A DNA stretch of 64,000 nt from Haliotis asinina (GCF_037392515.1 NC_090288.1:54855673-54919672), one strand, 5' to 3'. Shown: positions 45,430 to 57,096, counted from the first letter of the stretch. Numbers and translations: made by a program. The notes: generated from the sequence alone by a model not told the origin.

Positions 45430-46650
45430 TTAACTGCATATGCATCCACATACATAAGAGTCAGCCAAAACCTTTTGGTGTGTTGTTTCACATAAATCAC
45501 GGTTGTGCAAGACGCGGACGTTGAGTCAAAAGAGAAAAAAGACTGACAGTAGATTCAAAGCACATGTGAGAGAATCGCCTGTTTAGTGGAAGCATCTGAA
45601 ATATCTTCATCAACAATAAAACCATAGTCGGCCATTTCTTGGACATCTAAATAGTCAAAGCTGTGGTTGTCTTTTGGAATTATTTTGGATATTTTTCTGA
45701 TTTTTTTTAATTATTTATGCGTCATTCCGTTTCGAGAGAGAATTTCGAAATATCCCGAAATTAGCCAAACCTGAGGTACAGTACTCTTCAGTGATCCTGC
45801 TATTTTGCCTTTTGGACCCAAAGATCGATTCAAGCAGATGATCGAGTCTAATTGGACTGTTGCTTTGGCATTTCATTCATAATAAATGTATATATTACAT
45901 ATTGTAATGACGTACTACGGAAATCTGCTTCGTCGTTGCCTTGATAATTTAGCATGCCCGTCACCACGCTTAAACTCAGGCTAGACATGCAAAATATTAA
46001 AATATATCCCAAAGCAATCAGAACTGAGCGCTGTTCTTTTTGAAAAAATTGATGCATATTTTCAAACCGCCAACATCCTTTCTCTGAATAATTGTAGTTT
46101 ACTGAAAAGTTCAACCGGAAATTTGCAAACGAATCCATCAATTTTCGCTTCCTTTGTACACCTGCGTGGCGCAGTTGACATTTGTCGCATCCGAACCCGT
46201 CGACTGGGATACCGTGTAAGTGATGTGGACACAACTGTATCTGTTCACGTCAGTGTATACAGTTGTACTCGGAGTCAGATGTTGCCAGCACAGTACATGC
46301 CTATGTAACCGGTTGCGTATCGATTCATATTCGCCCAGGTTGTGCAAACCAGTTTCGCAGAACAAATTTGAATCCAGTCTGACGTTATAAACCTGGATTT
46401 GGTTCACTTGAATGGCCATATTCAATAATAAAGATACCAGTAATATATTTGTCCTCATCAACATTGGATGTTGTAAATAAACTAGCATCCATCAAGTTAT
46501 TATTAGCATTATTATTAGCATTATTATTAGCATTAGCATTATTATCATTGTTACTATTAAATTTCCCTTCGTTAAAAGAAAAACGAATGTGAGACTTTAC
46601 TTTTCGAGCCGGAAGAATATCGTGAACGGAGCTAGGTTTTGGCATAGACA
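45430..46650. other. no firm gene; short AAT/TTA-type repeat
   Basis: 46498-46556 is a TTATTATTAGCA-type microsatellite. Frames at 45848-46488 on the minus strand have no recognisable domain. Confidence 0.35.
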
Positions 46651-46852
46651 ATAGGAAGGATTTGACTGTTCCGGGCAATTTGGTGGAGGAAAGGGGAAGT
46701 ATTTTATGGAAAATCCCACGTAAGCTGATGTTAAGTTTTCGCAACACTAACAGCAGTTGTTTCCGTGTGTTTCCGTGTGTCATGGTCAGTATTTATTGTG
46801 TTTCAGTAACGAGTCCCAGTTTTCCTCTACCCACCCTCTACCCTTGGTGCAG

Positions 46853-46866
46853 CAACATCATGAGCG
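46853..46866 (+). CDS. candidate first coding exon of the Elk-like gene
   Basis: ATG AGC G at 46860-46866 is followed at once by a perfect donor GTAAGT. A pyrimidine-rich acceptor (CTACCCTTGGTGCAG) lies just before, so this may be a 14-bp micro-exon or the 3' edge of a longer 5' exon. Phase 1 fits the next candidate exon. Identification rests only on splice logic. Confidence 0.35.
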
Positions 46867-48352
46867 GTAAGTCGACTTACACGATTCTCTGATTTGATAA
46901 ATTTAGCCGTAACGCTAATGCACCCTACACGCAATTTATAATTACCCCGCCGATATTTTGTTTTTCCAAGTATTTTTATTTAAAGTTTTCCTTCTATCTA
47001 TGAAACTGTTTTGCAATACACGAGGAAGCTGTATGCCCGTTTTAAAGGCCTAGTTGCAGTCATGTGTGTTAAATATTTATGTACCTAATCTCTATAGGGT
47101 ATTTTCCAGCGAATTGCGTAATTAAAAATACCTCCGCATCTGAAAAATATGATCTGTAAAGCGACTGTTTGGGCACTGTTTCCCGAAATCAGTAAATAAC
47201 TGAAGTTATTCTGAATAGTTTTGATGTTTGGGAATTGGTTGTTTAGTTATTACATACGTTTTCTCTGGTCGGCAATTTGTTTAATTGTATTTGTAAATAA
47301 TTTACATCAGATCGCTGCAGCGAGCAGTGTTTGCTTGGGTGATTTTAAGAGCATCAACACCGAGAGGGTTATCATTTTGACACCATATCGCACTGTTTAC
47401 ACCAAGTTCACTTTTAAAAGTGTCTATTTCGAACTACGAACTTGTTTACGCAGATGAAAATGCCCATTGTGGAGTGTGTATTTAGCCCAGAATGGCAAGT
47501 GTCCTGTGTAGACGATGTTGTACGAGTTGTCGTGTTCGTCCCGTCGCGATGTTCCACTGGAAACACAGGCCAGACTAGGAAGAGGGGGGCTCGTTATCGT
47601 TTACGTGATTCAGGGAGACTGCATGGGGCGAGGGTTTAGAGTTTCTCTTGGCGTGTCGAGTAACGGACTCAACTCAGGGCGAGGAATGTCTGCTATGCGG
47701 CTGTCCCACTAAAGGAACGCGACCCTCTCTGCCGTCACTCGCGCTAATCCACTACGATGCCAGTTGCCACCAAAAGCTGATAACCACGGGAACGAAAGAA
47801 GAAATTCGGACAAAAAAGCCTGTGAGGAAGTTGTACGCTCCGAATTGCGAACCGGCTTGTGTTTTAAGTGAATCTTATGCGGGGAGTGCACTTTGTCTTA
47901 TCATCCCAGCCCGGTAACGTATAGCAAGATATTTTCAGCATTTTGTTTAGATTTGAAATCGTGATTTCGCGGAAATTTTAGAAGGCGGACGATTGACGTG
48001 AACCGACTGTACGTGTGTGAAAAACGATCCGAAATGATATACTAGCTAGCGCGGTGAAAGCGACTAAGCATCTGGGTCTGGTTGAGATGTCAAATCAGGG
48101 GGACTGCATCTTATGGAAATGCTGGAAGAAATCGTAATTTTAATTCAGTCGTGACAGACAGTGGCTATGCGAGTTGTTGACATTCTGAGAAGCGAACGCC
48201 TAGAAACGAACGTGATAGATGACCCGGGCCTGAGTTAGACACGTATATATTACCACATACCACAACACACAGTTCAACGACCTCACTAAGGGAGGGAACT
48301 GGTGTAGTGTTTGGAAGCATGTTATGGACGGGTTGTGTTTTGTAATTTGCAG
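46867..48352 (+). other. candidate intron 1 of the Elk-like gene
   Basis: GTAAGT to TTTGTAATTTGCAG. The part 47450-48060 is richer in CpG than its surroundings and could hold an alternative promoter. Confidence 0.3.
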
Positions 48353-48472
48353 AGTTGCCTAGAGGTTCCCCATCTCCGACGGTCTCTGATGGTTTAACAT
48401 CTAAACAAACTGATCCTCCTGGTCAGCATGCTAAGTCCCAGTACCTGAGCAGCTTCAAGCCAAGCGTGAAGG
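48353..48472 (+). CDS. candidate exon 2 of the Elk-like gene (N-terminal extension)
   Basis: A 120-bp exon has a clear acceptor (TTTGTAATTTGCAG) and a perfect donor (AAGG/GTAAGT). In phase 1 it reads LPRGSPSPTVSDGLTSKQTD and PPGQHAKSQYLSSFKPSVK without a stop, and its last base joins CC of the ETS exon to give Ala in frame with the conserved methionine. The peptide is Ser/Pro-rich and probably disordered. It could instead be 5' untranslated sequence. Confidence 0.42.
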
Positions 48473-50884
48473 GTAAGTGTCATTATTACTTGCTCAATAT
48501 TCCAAGCTTTCGCGATGACGAAAGAGTTTGGTCCGAACGAAGACTCTCCCCCTTCTTAGCAGGTTCGGGTGTCAGTTCAAACTTACCGTCAATCGGGCTT
48601 ATAAATATTTAGAACTACACAGAAATTTGTTTATTGTTATGAACTCATTGATCGATCGAGGACGTCATTCTATTACATTTGAAAATATGTTTAAAAAATA
48701 ACCTCGAGCTTCGACACAGAATATGCAAATACACCCATGTTTAGTTCACGAGGTTTCGTGCCCGGATTTTAAACTCATGGTGTATTGGGAAATTGGCCCT
48801 CTTTGAAGTCGTCGGTGATGGACAAAGGAAATGAGAAAGTTTTCAGCTTTTCACAGGCGGATGATGAACTGAATGGGAAGGGAAATTGGGGTTGAGTTTT
48901 TCCTGCTTCGACTGACAATCTCCCGTCCTTCGTTTCCAATAAGTCACGATCGATAGTGAACCTCTACACACCGGCTATTTCCTCGTCCCCCCTCGCTAAC
49001 AACTTTCACATGTGCCGTTATGCTACGCGATTCCAAGAATCTCCCTCGATAAGCGCATATGATCAACTGTAAACATACGGCTCCATGTCATTATGGAGAA
49101 GAGAATGACTCACTTCCAAGACCTTGCACTGCTGTGAAACCCTTCCACTATAAGAATATGTTTTGAAAATAATTGATTGCAATCGATAAGATAATTATTA
49201 GTATCATGATGTATTTACTGATAAAATACTTCGGGTCTGTGTGAAAAATTAAGGAGCTGTAAGTAAATTGCTTATTGAAAGGCGTTTTCAGTCTTGTTGA
49301 TTGAAAACAGATGGGCAGCACATATAAAATAGTACGCTTTTTGTGTTAACCGCTGAAAGATCTGGCCTTTCACACTGCACAGTGTGTTGTTATAAATGCC
49401 AGGTCCTCTGCTTGTCTGTCTATAGTTTATTTGTTACGTTTTTATCGTTGGATAGAGAATGTAAAAGTCTTTGTTTTCAAAAAATAGACTAAAACTCTAT
49501 GTCAGAAAAAAAATCTGCACTCGAATAAGGTCGGAGACGGAATTCGGTAATCTCCTCTTTGGTTGCAGTTAAGATAATCTTTGCTGTTGATATCGGGCCA
49601 AACTGTAAGCGATAAGTTTGCGCAACAGACTGGCGTGACAGTCGATGAAACACTCGCCACAGTGGGTGGCAAAATCATTTGCGACAGCTTAAGTGCTGCT
49701 TTTGTAAACAAAAAATACGTTTTACCAATTAAAAGTTAAAGCACATAAACGGCGCATGGCAATCCCTTGGTGCATTTGAGTGTGAATTCAATTACACCAA
49801 TAAAGAACAAAACACTGACGTTATCCTTCAAAATATGAAGAGGAGAACCAAGAAACCATGTTGTTTGGTGAGAACAGTTTCTTTGACAGTCTGATGTGAG
49901 TGTATATCATTTGTGAAGAATACTACATAAGTATATTTGTGTTTTAATGTGTTTATAGACGTGTGAAAGGATTTGCTATTTTTGGGGCGGAGAGTATGTA
50001 TTGGCAGTAATTTGGGAATGAGTGTTGAAGTAATGTTTCCAGGGAGAAGTGGTCAGTGATCGTTCTGTGATGACCAGTAGCATGTCCCCGCGTTTACCTA
50101 GAGTCGACTTCGTCAAACCAAAACACAAACATACCACAATTGTAGCCATTGAAAATATCGTCGGAATCTCCTTTCTGCCTTTTGAACGGTGGCCGCATTG
50201 TTAATCCAACATACCTTTCCCCAAATGTATCCGTCAGTGTTGATTTTGAGAACATCGGGGCCCCTGCGTCACGTTCCAGGGCAAATGGTGGACCCCAGCT
50301 TTAGAAGAGCATGACTTTTTGGCTGTTTGAGATTTAAGAATGCCTTATTTCTATACCCGAGCCGAGCCGCTGATTGCCATTTTACTCTAGGTTAAGTGTA
50401 ATACCGTTAAGGGGAAGCCTCACTGATTAATTTCATTTGTAGCCACAGCCTTTTGGAACTGTCTGGAGACTTTAGGCTTTGACTCTGGAGTCAAAGATAA
50501 ATATTATTTTTGTGCTTCCTTGTGGATGAAAAATCTGGCTGTGCAAGTCAGTCTTGATTGTAAACGCTTCGCGCATCGCGAGAATCCTCGAGATTATCAT
50601 TTAAGCAGAGACTTCTCGTGACAACGTGACTTGAGCCTCTTCAAATTAGAGAGTTCTTTCATGAAGGATCGATAATAAATACTGAATGATTCAATTAGTT
50701 AAATTGGCGGCCGATATCATCTTCCTGGTACCATAGGAAATAGCCACTTCAGTTTACGTCAGATGGTGATCGTGGCACCTCGTGGATTGTCTAGAGACTG
50801 AAAATGGATCATTACTTGTGGAGGGACTATCAGCTCTCTCGTTCCACCTGGGCTTCTAGGTGTGTTACAGGTATGTTAAAATTG

Positions 50885-51105
50885 CAACAATGTGACATCT
50901 TTAACCAGGTGTGAGACAGGTTGGGGTAAATGCTTAACCTCGAGCTAACAGGGCGTTCAGAGATTAATGCACGGTGACATGAACGTCAGACAACATCTCA
51001 TCAGCTGTTCCTGAAAGCAGTCCGCCACATGTCGCAGTTACAACGCTTGTAACATCCTGTAACCACCGTAATTAATGGCACAGTTACAGCATCTGTAACC
51101 TTTCT
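50885..51105 (+). repeat. duplicated intronic module, copy 1
   Basis: It shares GTGACATCTTTAACCAGGTG, ACAGGGCGTTC, GATTAATGCA, GAACGTCAGACAACATC and several TGTAAC words with 54045-54250, in the same order. Confidence 0.8.
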
Positions 51106-52211
51106 GCTAGCAATGGTTACACAAGACCCTGTCCCTTATCTTTGTATTGCATCGCCTGCATCGCCGCATCCTGAAATTGGACAAAATCGCGTGACGTCGA
51201 CAATAGAAATCCTAGCCCCCCATTCTAGACTGCACTGAAATACAGTTGCATGGATATATGGTATATTCCAAAATTGTCAATATGCTAGGCAAGTATAGAC
51301 AAACCATTTGTTTTATTGAAACTGCTGTTTATTAAATAATCTAGTCATTAGGATTTCAACTAATGTTTTTGCAGATTTATGGCAATACTGCCGCTAAAAA
51401 GATGCCGATGTTATAACAGCATCGTAGCAAATTATATATTATTCATAATAATAAATATATCCGCATATCTACAGTATGTAATTGGTGAAGGTAATATCTT
51501 GAGGAGATACTTTGTGTTTCGTTTGTAAAAGTTGTATATTCATGATAAGTCATTCACGAATATATTTAAGGATTTTCACTCAAATACCCTGTAGGTTTCC
51601 ACTCAAATACCCAAGCCGGTTATGTGTGCGGTCTTAGCACTGCCACCAAGGTCACCATATTGTTTGGAGGGTATATCCCAGAGATCCGGCGCACTGCTGG
51701 GATACCAGTGGCACTTCGGTGAAAACGTCTTTTTTTTCATGGTCAACATTTGTTTCTTATTTCTCTAGTTATAAACAACCCCGTGTAGCGGGAACGGCGA
51801 TATCGTGCACAGCGTGTGCATTAAGCTAAGCGATGCGCCCTTAACTAGGTAATAAGCCGGCTTATATCACAGCTGTTCAGCTCAGTAACGTTTAGATTTG
51901 TCACCAGGCGTAAAAACCAAACACGTTTCAACGGGGATTTGATAATGAAATCTTCATTGTTTGATTTCTACTTATATGCCATGACATCAGTCATTTGGCT
52001 CAATTTCTAACATGTTCCAACGGAATTTACTGACGAGATCTTCATAACTCAATTTCTGCGTATATACTTATAAACATCAGTCATTTGACTCAGTGTCTAA
52101 CATGTTCCAATGGAATTCGTTAGCAAGACCTACACAACTGTATTTCTACGTATATGCTCACAAACATCTGTCACTAGGCTAAGCATCTAACATTTAATAA
52201 CGAAACGTAGG

Positions 52212-52367
52212 TTGCGGGGTAGCCTTGTGGTTAGAGCTTTCGCTGGTCACGCCGAAGACCCGGGTTCGATTCCCCACATGAGCACAGTGTGTGAAGCCTT
52301 TTTCTTGTGTTCCCGGTCATAGTATTGCTGGAATATTCCTAAACGCGTAGTAAAACTAAACTCGCGC
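52212..52367 (+). mobile_element. SINE A copy, nearly full length
   Basis: It has a good A box (GGTAGCCTTGTGGTTAGAG) and B box (GGTTCGATTCC), then GTGTTCCCGG, ATTGCTGGAATATTCCTAAA and AAAACTAAACTCGC. AATAACGAAA and AATAAAGAAA at the flanks may be a worn target duplication. Confidence 0.88.
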
Positions 52368-52844
52368 AATAAAGAAATCTACTGAACTGTATTTTCACCT
52401 ATATGCTTATGAGTCACTTGGCTCAACATCTAACATGTTCCAACGGCGATTCAGTAACGAAATCTTCAGAATCATGACACTAAGTACTTTCAAATAAACG
52501 GCTCCTTTTTAAGACACAGCTATGTGTTAAGTTGTCGTAGAGAAGGTGTACATGTCAATTATGGCGATAATAGCCTTATAGATCCTGAGCATACATGGGG
52601 TCACTACCTGTGTGTGACAGAGGCGTGAGGTCTGTACAGGTGTACAGTGATGCTAATACATTTTGTTGTACCACACACAGCTTCATCATTGAGAACCTGG
52701 CGTAATCACACCAGGACGAGACACACGTTATCAAGCAACTGATCAAACAGCTATGTCTGGGACTAATTTAACCACCCAACATCATTAAGTACAGCATATG
52801 CGAAGTGACCTTGTTCCGATCGTGATCTGATTGTTTGAGTGTTG

Positions 52845-53300
52845 TTTAACTCCGGATATTCCTTGTATATGGCGGCGGTCTGCTAACAATCGTCTCTGAA
52901 CCAGATAATCCAGTGATCAACATTATGACAGTCGATCTACGCAGTTAGTGAGTGAGGACGGTTTACATCACATTCATCAATACTCCAGCTGTATGGCGGC
53001 AGTCTGTTAATAATCGTTTCTGGACCGGTGATGAACGTTTTGAGCATTGTTCTACGCAGTTAGTGAGTGAGGGTGTCGTGAAGCTGCTTTTAGCAATATC
53101 ACGGCAGAGAACACCAGAAGTGTGCCTCACACACTGTGCCGATGTTGGGAATCGAACCTGGGTCTTCGGCGTGACGAGCGGACGCGTTAACCACTAGGCT
53201 AACGCACTGCCCCTACGCATTTAGGATACGATCATATGTGTGTGTCAACCCAATCAGTGAGACCGATAACCCGATCCCGTCAGTCTCCTCTTACTTGAGT
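52845..53300 (-). mobile_element. nested SINE B / SINE B / SINE A cluster
   Basis: SINE B text in reverse stops at CTACGCAGTTA (52937-52947). A second reverse SINE B begins with its tail (GTGAGTGAGG) and stops at an identical CTACGCAGTTA (53052-53062). A reverse SINE A follows, and SINE B text resumes at CTACGCATTTA (53213-53223) with GGATACGATCATATG. Confidence 0.75.
53068..53212 (-). mobile_element. SINE A in the nested cluster
   Basis: Reverse orientation. ATCACGGCAGAGAACACC, a B-box complement (GGGAATCGAACC) and the A-box complement AACCACTAGGCTAACGC are well preserved. Confidence 0.82.
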
Positions 53301-53763
53301 TCATTGGCCTCTTGATCTGAAATCCGTCCTCGAACAGTTGACACTTCACAAGACGTCGATATCTAACGCGTGGTTCTCGTTATATTATCGTCGTGAACAG
53401 GGAGCTGTAGAAGGGTGACGACTCGAAATGCCACGCTATTAATTTCACGGCACGCCTTTGTGTGCAGTCGGCAGTGATGTGTATTTCTTCTTTTTCTTAT
53501 GAGGTTGAGTTATTTATTGCGGCGGAGATATTTGTCATGGGGGTTCCTGTTATTCCGTGTTATGGCTGGAGAGTTCAAAAACTTCTCCCCGCCCTAGATT
53601 TTTATAAATAACCATTTATGGTTCACATTTGTTAGGGTAGTTTTTAAAACACCCAGTAGATGTCAAAACCCATTTTCATGATTCTATAGTTAATCTGTCA
53701 TGTCACCAATTTCCGCATTTGATTCTCCGGGGTTTATATTGTTGCCTTTAGATCATAATATTG

Positions 53764-53876
53764 GCGGCGCGGTAGCCCAGTAGTGAAAGCTCTCGCTCGC
53801 CATGTAATGAGTGGAGTCGATTTCTGGTGTGGTGTTGCTGAAGTATTGCCCAAACCGGCGTTAATATCCCAGCTAG
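53764..53876 (+). mobile_element. worn SINE A
   Basis: GGCGCGGTAGCCCAGTAGTG and GCTCTCGCTCGCCATG resemble the head; TTCTGGTGTGGTGTTGCTG and ATTGCCCAAACCGGCG the 3' part. Confidence 0.55.
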
Positions 53877-54044
53877 ATCTGTGAATATGAGTAAATGTTG
53901 TTTTGTGCCGTATTCATATGGTATGGTAACTGTTAGGGCAGGCAGTGACAAATCAAGTCTCCCACGATTACTCAAAGGCAGCTAGGTGACACCATTTGTC
54001 GTTGACTGTGGTTTAGTCAGTTACAACACGCACGAGGTAGGGCG

Positions 54045-54250
54045 ATGTGACATCTTTAACCAGGTGTGACAAGTTGGGGCAGATGCTTAACCCCAAGCTG
54101 ACAGGGCGTTCTGGGATTAATGCATGTTGACGTGAACGTCAGACAACATCGCATCACGCTGTCTGCCGCATGCTGCTGTTACAACGCCTGTAACCTATAG
54201 TAACCGTAATTATTAGCATTGGTTACATTATCTGTAACATTTGTGACAGG
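54045..54250 (+). repeat. duplicated intronic module, copy 2
   Basis: Second copy of 50885-51105, 3.2 kb downstream in the same orientation and closer to the ETS exon. Confidence 0.8.
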
Positions 54251-54269
54251 CTTGATACACCCCGTTTTG

Positions 54270-54480
54270 ATGATAGTGTAGACTAATGCTCAGTCTCAGA
54301 ATATGTAATTTTGAAAGTAACAAACAGACCTATTTAAATTCAAAAGGAGACCAAGGCACATCAGAGATTCAGAACCTTGGGAAATCTGTACTTGCTTCAT
54401 TTAGAGCCTTACCACTGTAGAGAGGACTAGACTGTAAGCGAAACAACATGGTTCTGGGACTGTGAGACAGACAAATGATA
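54270..54480 (+). repeat. dispersed repeat C, copy 2
   Basis: AATGCTCAGTCTCAGAATAT, AAGTAACAAACAGACC, GACTTGCTTC-like text and GACTGTGAGACAGAC align with the other copies. Confidence 0.65.
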
Positions 54481-54639
54481 GTGTAACGTTCTTTGCTTAA
54501 CTGAAAATGTGAAAAATCAAAGACCTGGTCCAGAGAGCATGAATTACAAAAACAGAAGAGTGAACTCCGCGCGTACGACAACCATTGATAAATTGAGAAT
54601 GTGATGTATATGGTATAATTTGCAGCAAAGGGTGTATTC

Positions 54640-54845
54640 ACTACTGCTTAGTCACTGAATATATATGATTTTGATAGTAACAAACAAACCCAATTTAATT
54701 GAAAAGCAGCCCCAGGGAAAACAGAGATTCTGAACCTGAAGAAATCTAGACTTGCTTCTTTTAAGGCTTTAGCACTGCAGAGACGGTTTGGCAGAAGGCA
54801 AAATAATGTGGTACAGGGACAGTGAGGCAGACTACCCAGGGAGCT
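54640..54845 (+). repeat. dispersed repeat C, copy 3
   Basis: AGTAACAAACAAACCC, AATCTAGACTTGCTTCTT and ACAGTGAGGCAGACTACCC match copies 1, 2 and 4. Confidence 0.65.
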
Positions 54846-55037
54846 AAAATGATATACGGTCCACCGATCCACTCAGTGTTGTAATACGTTTGCAGGGCTC
54901 TGTATATGGATTTCACCCGTAAGAAAGAAGTGTGAAGTCAAAATTTTCATCGAATTGATGATGGGTAGTGATAATGTGTTTCTGCCTGCTCGTTTATCTG
55001 ACTCGGAATACTAACCATCTGCTGTTGTATTTCAGCC

Positions 55038-56090
55038 ATGGACTCGAACATCACTCTGTGGCAGTTCCTTCTGGAGCTGTTGGTCAACCAGCAGCACCAC
55101 CAGATCATCCAGTGGACCAATAACGACGGCGAGTTCAAGCTCATCAACGCAGAAGAAGTGGCAAGGTTGTGGGGACTGAGAAAAAACAAACACAATATGA
55201 ATTATGACAAACTGAGCAGAGCTCTTAGGTACTACTACGACAAGAACATCATTAAGAAGGTCATGGGGCAGAAATTTGTGTACAAGTTTGTGTCCTTTCC
55301 TGAAATTGTCAAAACAGAGAACAAGATTCCCTTCAAGGTCAAGATGGAGTCTCTAGCTCATGAATATGGACAGAGAGTTATGCCTCATTTTGCCTCCTAC
55401 AATGCCCAGGACATCAAATCTTCGGCAATACAAGCTTCAGCATGGAGTATCCCAGCCGCTCATCAGAGTGAAAGAGACAGAGAGAGGGAACGAGAAAGAG
55501 AGAGGGAGAGAGACCGGGAACACGAGCGACTGCAGGAGAGAGAAAAACGCGAGAGAGATCGCGAAAGGGACAGGGAATCTGAAACAGCGGTCAAACATCT
55601 GACAGAGCCGAAGCTGGAACTGATCCACTCCCCATGCTCGTCCTCCTCATCTTCATCATCGAAATCTCGCTCATCATCATCCTCATCTTCTTCATCGGCC
55701 AGTAAGCCAAAGCCCTGTCCCATCAGCCTCAGCCTGACTCCCGTGGGGGCGACCACCACTCTCACCCCAGCTACGACCGTTCCCATCACCAGCCCGTCTG
55801 CCAAGTCCCTAGCCTCGGCCTTTCCAGGAATCCACACACCCCTGCTCCTCACGAGTCCAATGGCCATGCCTCGGACTCCTCAGCTTCTACATTTCTGGAG
55901 CTCGTTGAGTCCTGTAGCAACACTCAGTCCGCGTGTTAGCGCAGGCGCCGCCACCGCCTTTCAGTTCCCCAGCTACATCAACGGGCACATCCCCTTCTCC
56001 CCTGTCACGCTCAGCAGCATCGGCGGTGGCCTTGAGAACCTTTCGACTCCCGGTCTTGTCACCTCCCCAAGGACAATTCCTGTGTTATGA
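55038..56090 (+). CDS. ELK-like: Elk-type ETS transcription factor (ternary complex factor), main exon
   Basis: It encodes 350 residues from a conserved start ([15 protein letters not shown]), the same opening as Elk-1/3/4. The ETS DNA-binding domain spans residues 5-86, with the recognition-helix arginines in [17 protein letters not shown]. An Arg/Glu/Asp repeat (144-180) and a Ser run (201-221) follow. [12 protein letters not shown] stretch (223-233) resembles the MAP-kinase docking D-domain. The C-terminus matches the Elk transactivation domain: HFWSSLSP (285-292) with S291-P and S297-P, then the ERK docking motif FQFP (308-311) and [11 protein letters not shown]. Elk factors bind ETS sites beside SRF sites and are activated by ERK, so this should be a nuclear, growth-signal-responsive regulator. 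An SRF-binding B-box is not clear; [18 protein letters not shown] (108-125) lies roughly where it should be. The acceptor TTGTATTTCAG ends two bases before the ATG. Confidence 0.93.
   Translation: MDSNITLWQFLLELLVNQQHHQIIQWTNNDGEFKLINAEEVARLWGLRKNKHNMNYDKLSRALRYYYDKNIIKKVMGQKFVYKFVSFPEIVKTENKIPFKVKMESLAHEYGQRVMPHFASYNAQDIKSSAIQASAWSIPAAHQSERDRERERERERERDREHERLQEREKRERDRERDRESETAVKHLTEPKLELIHSPCSSSSSSSSKSRSSSSSSSSSASKPKPCPISLSLTPVGATTTLTPATTVPITSPSAKSLASAFPGIHTPLLLTSPMAMPRTPQLLHFWSSLSPVATLSPRVSAGAATAFQFPSYINGHIPFSPVTLSSIGGGLENLSTPGLVTSPRTIPVL
55471..55585 (+). repeat. purine-rich repeat inside the Elk-like coding region
   Basis: GAGAGAACG/GAGAGACAG-type units encode alternating Arg-Glu and Arg-Asp. 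It also leaves the opposite strand open, producing a Leu/Ser-rich shadow frame. Confidence 0.85.
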
Positions 56091-56317
56091 AATGTGTAAA
56101 TACCGTGCTGGAATACTTCGTATTGTCACTGTGGCGAGAAAGAGTTGGATCTGTGTGTGTGTGTGGATGGTGATTATATGCATAAAGCAACTCGTGAACG
56201 CATAAACGTGTCTTTTCAAGTGCATAAATGAACGTCGTTAAAAAGTTGTGCATCATCACCTCTCTTTAAGTGCATATTAACTCATTAAGACTGAACGCAT
56301 TGAAGTGCTATGGGGCC

Positions 56318-56325
<8 letters not shown>

Positions 56326-56406
<81 letters not shown>
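56326..56406 (+). repeat. (TA)n microsatellite in the Elk-like 3' UTR
   Basis: About 40 TA units lie between the stop codon and the polyadenylation signal. Confidence 0.95.
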
Positions 56407-56410
<4 letters not shown>

Positions 56411-56459
56411 CATTTTTATAAGTCCTTATTGAATGATCGGTTTATATCTATACTATGAC

Positions 56460-56690
56460 GCAATCATGCAAACATGATGACGTAGTGCTGCAGATCTTAT
56501 GACAGTGCTACGGAACTGATTATGTAGTACTCAAAACTGATGAGGTGGTGCTGCGGACCGGAAATGAAGTAGTACTTCAAAACTGATGACGTAGTACTAC
56601 GAACTTGATGACGAAGTCATTGAATGTGATGACATGTTAACTATCTAACGACGTAGTCGACGTTCTCATGGCGTATTCGTGTGAGCCATG
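56460..56690 (+). repeat. degenerate TGACGTAGT array in the Elk-like 3' UTR
   Basis: GATGACGTAGT, GATGAGGTGGT, GATGACGTAGT, GATGACGAAGT and AACGACGTAGT recur every 25-45 bp with drift. Confidence 0.55.
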
Positions 56691-57096
56691 ACCAGGTCAT
56701 GTGTTGCTGTGATTCCGGTGACGACGCAAATGTGGACAGTAGTTTCAGAATGACCCGGACAAAGATATATTTGTTCAGTGGTGAAGACTGTTGTAACGTG
56801 CACCGCTGGTGCCAGAAGTATCGTTGTATATACATTTCTCTCTTCGCAACTATAACTTGCTTACAGATTAATAACGATTGTGTGTATAGCATTACAGGAT
56901 TCGACTATTCCCATGAGGAAGCGCATTAATATTTCCTCTCACGAGGAAGATAGTTCTGACCTGCCACCGAATAGACGATGTCACGGCGACCCAGGCAATA
57001 GCCCGAGATACCCGGATGCAAGTTATTTATCTCTGATGATTTTTACGTCCGTTTATGCGGATCACTACACTTGACCTTTATCATAAATATTGTGAT

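Larger units (their letters stand above)
48473..55035 (+). other. candidate intron 2 of the Elk-like gene (6.6 kb)
   Basis: GTAAGT to TTGTATTTCAG. It contains SINE A and B insertions, a duplicated module (50885-51105 and 54045-54250) and two copies of dispersed repeat C. 48500-50880 and 51110-52200 show no gene. Confidence 0.45.

Noticed and set aside
45135..45500. Frames with 11-residue repeats (MNPCGAEARIF type)
   Set aside because: The 33-bp minisatellite gives periodic frames on both strands; no coding evidence.
55463..55867. 134-codon minus-strand frame opposite the Elk-like gene
   Set aside because: It is a shadow of Ser codons and the Arg/Glu repeat on the true coding strand.
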